From Zoogloeaceae bacterium (GTDB lineage Bacteria; Pseudomonadota; Gammaproteobacteria; Burkholderiales; Rhodocyclaceae): a DNA stretch of 11,521 nucleotides. The notes beneath the pieces were generated by a model. It was not told the origin of the DNA, made no database searches, and saw nothing but the letters and a program-made list of their open reading frames with translations. Below are positions 6,406 to 11,521 of this stretch, in pieces; the first letter of the stretch is position 1, and each line of letters opens with the position of its first letter. The stretch covers positions 1 to 11,521 of the forward strand of contig JAIRZG010000062.1 of NCBI GenBank assembly GCA_031267345.1, in the 5' to 3' direction. Position numbers and translations under genes: made by a program.

Positions 6406-6562
6406 TGAGGAGATTCGATCACTTTCCGCAGGCGTAGCTTACGCCCGGTATAAAGACCAGCTACGGGATGGGATGAAATCGAACGGGACGGAACACGTAG
6501 CGAAGCAAGCGCAGCTACTGTGATTCCTGCCAACCTCCAGTATTCAGGACAAGGCGCAGGCA
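6406..6562. other. Intergenic stretch with short inverted repeats after recB
   Basis: No convincing gene lies here. It holds GGCGTA-3-TACGCC (6431-6445), CGTAGC/GCTACG (6433-6438 and 6460-6465) and GTAGC/GCTAC (6497-6501 and 6514-6518). These could form RNA structure at the end of the recB transcript or belong to the end of the degraded insertion sequence. A leftward frame opens with an ATG overlapping the recB stop (6561-6563) and runs on into the transposase remnant, but it shows no protein similarity that I recognise in this part. Confidence 0.35.
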
Positions 6563-9500
6563 TCAGATCAAGAGTTGTTCCAGCGCCTGTAACTGTCCCC
6601 ATTCCGGCTTGAGCAGGACGATGCCGGCAGGATTTTGGGTTTGCCATTCCGGTTTCAGGGCGCGGAGGAACAGGTAGCAGGCGCCGCCCAGGTGGCGGGC
6701 AGGATCGTAGTCGGGCAGGCGGAATTTCAGGTAGCGGTGCAGGGCCAGCAGGTAGAGACGGGCTTGCAGGGTGTAGGCGTGGGCGGTCATGGTCTGTTTC
6801 AGGGCGGGCGCGGCGTAGTCTTCGGGGCGAAAGCCCAGGTGATTGCTTTTCCAGTCGAGCACGTAGTAGCGTCCCTGGTGCGCGAACACCAGATCGATAT
6901 AGCCTTTGAGATAGCCGGAAAGCGGCGCGGCGGCAAGCTGCGGCAGCGGTTCGCCATGCGCGGCCATCAGGTTTTGCAGCGATTTCGGATCAAGTTTTCG
7001 CGCGGGCAGATGAAAGGCGAATTCCGTCAGGCGTTGCGGGCGTGACAATTGATACAGGCAAATCGCGCCATCGGGCAGGGGCAAAGGCACGGACAATGTC
7101 TCGCGCGCCAAGCGGCAAAGCATGGCGGCAAGACGCTCCGGCGCGATGTCGCCCTGCTGCGGATGCTGTTGCAAAGCGGCGGCGGCGACGGGCGCAAAGC
7201 TCGTTGCGTCCGTGAAGTCGATGCGCTCAAACAGGGCGTGAATGCAATCTCCGGCGCGTGACCCGCGCGGGAAGAGCAGCGGGTCATCGGCGGCAAGCGG
7301 CGGCAGATCGGCGTTATCGTCCGCCGCTTCGCTCTGCGCGCACTGATCCGGATCGCGTTCTTCGCCGCTCCAGCGCGCGCCGCGCAACAAGCCGGAAAAA
7401 CTGTCCATGCGCCAGCCGGAAGAAAGTCGACGCTCGGCGCACAGCGCGGCGTATTGCGGCGCGACCGCCGTCGGCGGGCGATAACGCTGCTGTCCCGGCG
7501 CGGGCAGTTCGACAAGGTCGGCGTCCATCTCCTGCGCCAGCCTTTGCCAGGCGGCGGCAAGGTCTTCTGTCGTGGGCAGGCTGTTTTTATCGCCCGCCAG
7601 CCAGTCTTGCGGCGCGTACTCTTTCCCCGCGACCAGCCAGTTCAGCAGGCTTTTGCGGCTTTCGATCTCGCTGTTTTTGCTTTTGTACGCGCCCCAGATC
7701 AGATAGCAGCGATGCACCGGACGGGTCAGCGCCACATAAAAAAGGCGCAGACTTTCCGCCGCCTGTTCGAGATCGCGGCGTTTTTTTCCGTCTTCCTGCG
7801 CGTCGGGGCGATAATCGATAACGAACTCGCCCGCCGCGTCATGGTAGAGACAACCCGGCACCGGGTCGTTTTTCGGCTTGCCGCCTTCCCAGAGAAAGGG
7901 ACAGAACACCACATCAAATTCCAGTCCCTTGGCCTTGTGGATGGTGACGATCCGGACCAGATCGCGTTCGGATTCCAGCCGCAACAGACTGGCTTCATCC
8001 GCCGACGGTTCCGCGAGGCGGGCGGCGTACCAGCGCATGAGCTGCTCCGGTTCGCGCGCCGCGCGGGCGGCCTGATGCAGCAACCCGAACAGGTGCAGCA
8101 CATTGGTCTGTCGCCGTTCGCCTTCCGGCAGCTTGAGCAGACGGGTATTGAGCGCGTATCGGCGCGTCAGGGCGGCAAGCGCGGCGAGTACGCCCTTCTC
8201 CTGCCACAGCCGCCGTCCCTGCTGAAAATGTTGCAAGGCGTCGTCGAGTTCGGCGTAATGCGCGTCGTCGTCCAGCGCGGCGATCTCCGTCGCTGTCCAG
8301 CCGAGCAACGTGGTCGCCAGCGCCGCCTTGATCCGGCGCGTATCCTGCGGCAGCAGCAAGGCATGGAGCAGCACGTTCACCTCTTGCGCCTCTGTGCTGG
8401 CGAAAACGCTGGCCTGCGTCAATTCCGCCGCCTGCAAGCCCACGGCAGCCAATGCCCGCTTCATCAGACTGCCCTGCTTGTGGGTGCGCACCAGCACCGC
8501 CATGTTGCGCGCGGTCAGCGGCGCGTCCTCAATGCGAATCCGCCCTTGCCTCGCCGCGTTCAGGAGACGGGCGATTTCTTCCGCCGTGGCTTGCGCCGCC
8601 CGTTGCCTTGCGCTCTCTTTATTCAGGATTTCGCCGTTGGCGTCCGCAGGCAGCCGCCAAAGCCGCCAGGATTTCGGCGCGGGGGAGCTGTCCTCCACGA
8701 AATCCGGCAAGGGTTTTTCGCCGCGTTCGGCGCGTGAAAAGGTCAGGTTGTCCAACATGAAGGCGCAAGGATTGGCGGAGAACAGGGCATTCAGGCCAGT
8801 CAATACGCCGGACGCGGAACGCTGGTTGTTGTCCAGGGAATAGCGGCGATCCACTGTTTTTCGCGCCGCTAGATACGTGTGCAAATCCGCCATCCGGAAA
8901 CTGAAAATCGCCTGTTTGGGGTCGCCCACCAGAAACAGCGCGGTATCGTTGTCTTCCGCGCTGTAAATGCGCCCGAAAATACGCGCTTGCAGCGGGTCGG
9001 TATCCTGAAATTCGTCGATCAGGGCGACCGGATAGCTTTGTCGCAACCGCGCCGCCAATTGCGCGCCGCGCTGCGCGTCGCCCAGGGCGCGGTCGAGATT
9101 CATCAGCATGTCGTCAAAATCCACCTGCCGCAGACGACGCTTGCGCGCGGCAAGGTCATCCGGCAGGGCTGCGAGAAAATTCCGGTACAGGGCGAGCCGT
9201 TCGCCTTCCCGCCAGGCTTGTCGCCCGGCGTCGCGCTGGCATAGCGTTTCCACCAGATTGAAAAACGTATGCGCGGGCGGCGTGTGGTCTTTGTTTGTTT
9301 TGGCCGCCAAAAAGTTTTGGCGAAACTTTTTCATGTTGTCCGATAGCGCCGCGTCGCGGTCAGAGAACCAGCCCGCCCATTCTTCCGCCCAGCGCGTCGG
9401 GGATCCCGGCCGGAAACTCTGCCGGTTCAGGACGCCTTGCGCGCATGCGGCTTCCAGCAGGCCGACAATTTCATCGCGCTTGTCCTGCCAGCATTCGCGG

Positions 9501-10183
9501 GCAGCCGTATATGCTTCGGCAAACGCCGCTTCCGACCCGCGCGCCATCTCCGGCCAGCGCGCGCGCGCCAGCGGTTTTTGCAGGGCGCGACGGGCAAGGC
9601 GAAAGAGCGTATCTGGACTGAATTTTTCCGCCGCCAGACCCGCCAGCAACGCGGGCGCGAGATGACCCTGCGCCATCGTCCGCCGCCAGTAATCGGCAAT
9701 GCTTTCCCGCAACAGAAGGTCATTGCCGCTTTCCGCGCTGGCAAATTCCTGTATGAAGGGTTGACCTGCGGCAAAGGGCGTGTCGGCAAGGACGCGCTGG
9801 CAAAAGCCATGCAGGGTGAAAATGGCGGCTTCATCAAAGGTGAGCAGGGCGCGACGCAGGCAGGCCTGCATTCCGGCGCGGCTTTGGCCTTTTTCCTCAA
9901 GCGCGGCAATCAGGGGAGGAATGAAAAGGTCATCGGCATGTTTGCCGTCTTCCAGGAATTCCAGCGTCTCCAGCAGTCGCTTCCGCACCCGTTCCTTTAA
10001 TTCGGCGGTTGCGGCGCGGGTAAAGGTGAGGATCAGGATTTCGCCGATGGCGCGTTGCTGTTCCAGCACAAGGCGCAACACCAATACGCAAATGGAAAAT
10101 GTCTTGCCCGTGCCTGCCGAGGCTTCGATCAGGGTTTTGCCGCCGGAAAGCGGGCAGGCAAGCGCATCCAGCCCGACGTTCAT
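6563..10183 (-). CDS. recB: Exodeoxyribonuclease V beta subunit (RecB)
   Basis: RecB is the 3'-5' helicase and the nuclease of RecBCD, which processes double-strand ends for recombination and degrades foreign linear DNA. At 1206 residues it is close to E. coli RecB (1180). Seen: Walker A in IEASAGTGKT (ending T28), motif Ia TFTRAATAELKER (about 53-65), Walker B VALIDEFQDTD (386-396), motif III VGDPKQAIFSFR (419-430), then the late helicase motifs VTIHKAKGLEFD and LFYVALTRP. The C-terminal nuclease domain has GDCIHALFERIDF, then D1097 in GYIDLVF and the D1110-x-K1112 pair in LDWKS, with the spacing of the E. coli catalytic residues, so the nuclease should be active. The ATG overlaps the transporter stop as ATGA and the local ribosome-binding site is poor, suggesting translational coupling. 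No recD follows. Confidence 0.95.
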   Translation of the reverse strand: MNVGLDALACPLSGGKTLIEASAGTGKTFSICVLVLRLVLEQQRAIGEILILTFTRAATAELKERVRKRLLETLEFLEDGKHADDLFIPPLIAALEEKGQSRAGMQACLRRALLTFDEAAIFTLHGFCQRVLADTPFAAGQPFIQEFASAESGNDLLLRESIADYWRRTMAQGHLAPALLAGLAAEKFSPDTLFRLARRALQKPLARARWPEMARGSEAAFAEAYTAARECWQDKRDEIVGLLEAACAQGVLNRQSFRPGSPTRWAEEWAGWFSDRDAALSDNMKKFRQNFLAAKTNKDHTPPAHTFFNLVETLCQRDAGRQAWREGERLALYRNFLAALPDDLAARKRRLRQVDFDDMLMNLDRALGDAQRGAQLAARLRQSYPVALIDEFQDTDPLQARIFGRIYSAEDNDTALFLVGDPKQAIFSFRMADLHTYLAARKTVDRRYSLDNNQRSASGVLTGLNALFSANPCAFMLDNLTFSRAERGEKPLPDFVEDSSPAPKSWRLWRLPADANGEILNKESARQRAAQATAEEIARLLNAARQGRIRIEDAPLTARNMAVLVRTHKQGSLMKRALAAVGLQAAELTQASVFASTEAQEVNVLLHALLLPQDTRRIKAALATTLLGWTATEIAALDDDAHYAELDDALQHFQQGRRLWQEKGVLAALAALTRRYALNTRLLKLPEGERRQTNVLHLFGLLHQAARAAREPEQLMRWYAARLAEPSADEASLLRLESERDLVRIVTIHKAKGLEFDVVFCPFLWEGGKPKNDPVPGCLYHDAAGEFVIDYRPDAQEDGKKRRDLEQAAESLRLFYVALTRPVHRCYLIWGAYKSKNSEIESRKSLLNWLVAGKEYAPQDWLAGDKNSLPTTEDLAAAWQRLAQEMDADLVELPAPGQQRYRPPTAVAPQYAALCAERRLSSGWRMDSFSGLLRGARWSGEERDPDQCAQSEAADDNADLPPLAADDPLLFPRGSRAGDCIHALFERIDFTDATSFAPVAAAALQQHPQQGDIAPERLAAMLCRLARETLSVPLPLPDGAICLYQLSRPQRLTEFAFHLPARKLDPKSLQNLMAAHGEPLPQLAAAPLSGYLKGYIDLVFAHQGRYYVLDWKSNHLGFRPEDYAAPALKQTMTAHAYTLQARLYLLALHRYLKFRLPDYDPARHLGGACYLFLRALKPEWQTQNPAGIVLLKPEWGQLQALEQLLI

Positions 10184-11097
10184 GGCGTGGAGCGATCCAG
10201 CGTCAGGTCTTCCTGCGAAGCCGGGTCTTCGATGGGTTCGAGGTGGGTGATGACATGCGCGCGCGGGATGGCGCGGCGGATGTCGGCTTCAATCCGTTCC
10301 GCCAGATCGTGTCCTTTCTGAACGCTCCACGCGCCCGGCGTCAGCACATGCAGGGAGATGAACACGCGGGAAGCGGCTTCGCGCGTCAGAAGGGCGTGGA
10401 ACTCGATGCCTTGTCCGCGCCAGGTTTTCAGGATGGCCTCAATTCGCGCCTGTTCTTCGCGCGGCAGGGCGCTGTCCATGAGACCGGCGACCGAACGGTA
10501 AAGCAGCCGCCCGCCCGCCCACAGGATATGCAGGGCGACGAGCAGGGCGAGGAGCGGATCCAGCCACAACCCGCCGGAAAACGCCGCCGCCGCGACGCCC
10601 GCAATAACGCCGACCGAAGTCCACACATCGGTCAACAGATGTCGCGCGTCCGCTTCCAGCGCGATAGCGTGATGCTTTTTTCCTTCGCGCAGGAGTACGC
10701 GCGCAACCAGGAAATTGATCAGCGCGGCAAAGCCGGAGGCCAGCAATCCCGCGTTCACCGCCATGAGCGGCGCCGGATGCAAAAACCGCTGTATCGCCGC
10801 CCAGCCTATGCCCAACGCCGCCAGCAGAATCAACGCGCCCTCAAAACCGCTGGCGAAATATTCGGCCTTGCTGTGCCCATAAGCGTGTTTTGCATCCGCA
10901 GGTCTGGCGGCAATCGTAAGCATCCACAGGGTCATGATCGCGCCGGCGAGATTGACCAGCGATTCGAGCGCGTCCGACAACAGCCCCACCGAGCCGCTGA
11001 CATGCCAGGCCCAGGTTTTCAGGGCGATGGTGACGAGCGCCGCCGCAATGGAAAGCCACGCCCAGACCTGCAATCCGCCGCGCCGCGCCGCGTTCAT
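10180..11097 (-). CDS. Cation diffusion facilitator (CDF) metal efflux transporter, FieF/YiiP-like
   Basis: This 305-residue inner-membrane protein has about six transmembrane helices and a cytoplasmic C-terminal domain. It should export divalent metal (Zn, Fe, Mn, Co or Cd; the ion is not predictable by eye) in exchange for protons. Family signs: VSGSVGLLSDALESLVNLAG in TM2, HAYGHSKAEYFAS with D68, H71 and H75 in the loop where YiiP has its second metal site, HLLTD in TM5 (H153, D157), and a C-terminal HVITHLEP strand. Position 45/49, acidic or His/Asp in most relatives, is E45 and N49 here. The ATG at 11097 is chosen over a longer frame to 11157 because AAGGAG precedes it and it overlaps the recC stop (ATGA, 11094-11097). 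It is wedged between recC and recB with 4-bp overlaps on both sides. Confidence 0.92.
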   Translation of the reverse strand: MNAARRGGLQVWAWLSIAAALVTIALKTWAWHVSGSVGLLSDALESLVNLAGAIMTLWMLTIAARPADAKHAYGHSKAEYFASGFEGALILLAALGIGWAAIQRFLHPAPLMAVNAGLLASGFAALINFLVARVLLREGKKHHAIALEADARHLLTDVWTSVGVIAGVAAAAFSGGLWLDPLLALLVALHILWAGGRLLYRSVAGLMDSALPREEQARIEAILKTWRGQGIEFHALLTREAASRVFISLHVLTPGAWSVQKGHDLAERIEADIRRAIPRAHVITHLEPIEDPASQEDLTLDRSTP

Positions 11098-11521
11098 GGC
11101 GCGTCTCCTTCCGCTTGCAGATGTTCTTGCAACGGTGTTAACAACCGCGTCCGCCAATGCGCGAATTCCGCGCCCAGCGGGTCATCGATCTGTCCGCGCA
11201 AGGCCAGCGCCCACCAGTCATCCTTTTCGGGCGGCCTGTCGCTGTAATCGCCGCCTTGCCAGACGGCGCGCGCCTTGCCTTCGTTTTCCCGCGTCCATGC
11301 CCAGGCGGTTTGCGGATAAAAAGGCAAGAGCGCCGCCTGCCCCTGCCGCCACGCCGCCAGCCAGTCTGCCAGCACATCCCGCGGTTGCCCGACGGGCGCA
11401 AAGACAAAGGTCGCGTCAAGCGCGACATGGCAGGTTTTTGGCGCGACGCCGTATCCATTTTTCTGCGCCCAGGCGTTGAGGCAAAGATGTTCCAGCCAGG
11501 CGTCCAGATAATCCCCGGGCT
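11094..11521 (-). CDS. recC: Exodeoxyribonuclease V gamma subunit (RecC), C-terminal part only
   Basis: The frame is open to the window edge, so only about the last 141 residues are present. RecC C-terminal features are visible: YLDAWLEHLCLNAWAQ near the edge, then LLPFYPQTAWAWTREN, a KARAVWQGG segment, DDWWALALRG, and a closing FAHWRTRLLTPLQEH. This part of RecC corresponds to its inactivated nuclease-like fold. In the complex, RecC holds RecB and RecD and reads Chi sites. Partnership with the recB gene one cistron downstream supports the call. The stop overlaps the next ATG. A GTG at 11375 is an internal codon, not a start. Confidence 0.88.
   Translation of the reverse strand, partial: PGDYLDAWLEHLCLNAWAQKNGYGVAPKTCHVALDATFVFAPVGQPRDVLADWLAAWRQGQAALLPFYPQTAWAWTRENEGKARAVWQGGDYSDRPPEKDDWWALALRGQIDDPLGAEFAHWRTRLLTPLQEHLQAEGDAP

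Noticed and set aside
5609..6560. tRNA or tmRNA gene as the integration target
   Set aside because: Some TTCGA-like stretches occur (for example near 5613 and 5719), but no cloverleaf with acceptor and TpsiC stems could be built on either strand.
5973..6561. Single continuous minus-strand protein (over 190 residues) starting at the recB stop
   Set aside because: The open frame is accidental. Only its C-terminal part matches transposase, while the N-terminal transposase pieces are in other frames, so it is a pseudogene region.
7454..8737. Long plus-strand open frame (427 codons) inside recB
   Set aside because: It is antisense to a clear recB gene, has a Arg/Gln/His-rich composition typical of GC-rich shadow frames, and lacks any domain or ribosome-binding site.
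10099..11247. Plus-strand open frame (382 codons) opposite the CDF gene
   Set aside because: It is antisense to the well-supported transporter and recC end, is Arg/Gln-rich and has no recognisable motif.
1..11521. CRISPR array or Neisseria-type DNA uptake sequences
   Set aside because: No regularly spaced repeats of 24-40 bp with spacers were seen, and I noticed no full GCCGTCTGAA motif.

Overview
This window joins two unlike regions of what looks like a moderately GC-rich beta- or gammaproteobacterial chromosome. The right half carries a RecBCD-type repair operon. The left half is the integrase-proximal end of an integrative element, either a satellite-prophage-like island or an integrative plasmid or ICE fragment. 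I cannot name a genus from the sequence.

Left part (1-5454), mobile element. A rightward gene string starts with the last codons of an unseen gene. It continues with a 901-residue primase/helicase-like replication protein (zinc finger, Toprim, P-loop ATPase), a 57-residue small protein, a 32-residue micro-ORF, a DUF5131 (phage Gp37/Gp68-like) three-cysteine protein, a possible micro-ORF and an AlpA-like helix-turn-helix regulator. Most neighbours share ATGA or TGATG stop/start overlaps, so this looks like one tightly coupled transcription unit. Converging on it from the right is a P4-type tyrosine integrase with all catalytic residues. The rest of the element lies beyond the left edge.

Junction (5455-6562). 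Directly upstream of the integrase are four 10-bp copies of GATACCGTCA, three in one orientation and one inverted. They are best read as integrase arm-type sites that may also control int. Next come a strong leftward terminator, a 7-bp-arm inverted repeat that could be the recombination core, a very small leftward ORF with a signal-peptide-like sequence, and a decayed, internally deleted IS481-like transposase. The element/chromosome boundary must lie here, but no tRNA gene is visible and the exact core is unresolved.

Right part (6563-11521), chromosome. Leftward genes recC (3' end only), a cation diffusion facilitator transporter and recB are joined by 4-bp ATGA overlaps. RecB keeps its helicase motifs and the D-D-K nuclease site. 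No recD follows recB in the window; the transposase relic sits there instead. Placing a metal-efflux transporter between recC and recB, translationally coupled on both sides, is the most unusual piece of chromosomal architecture here.
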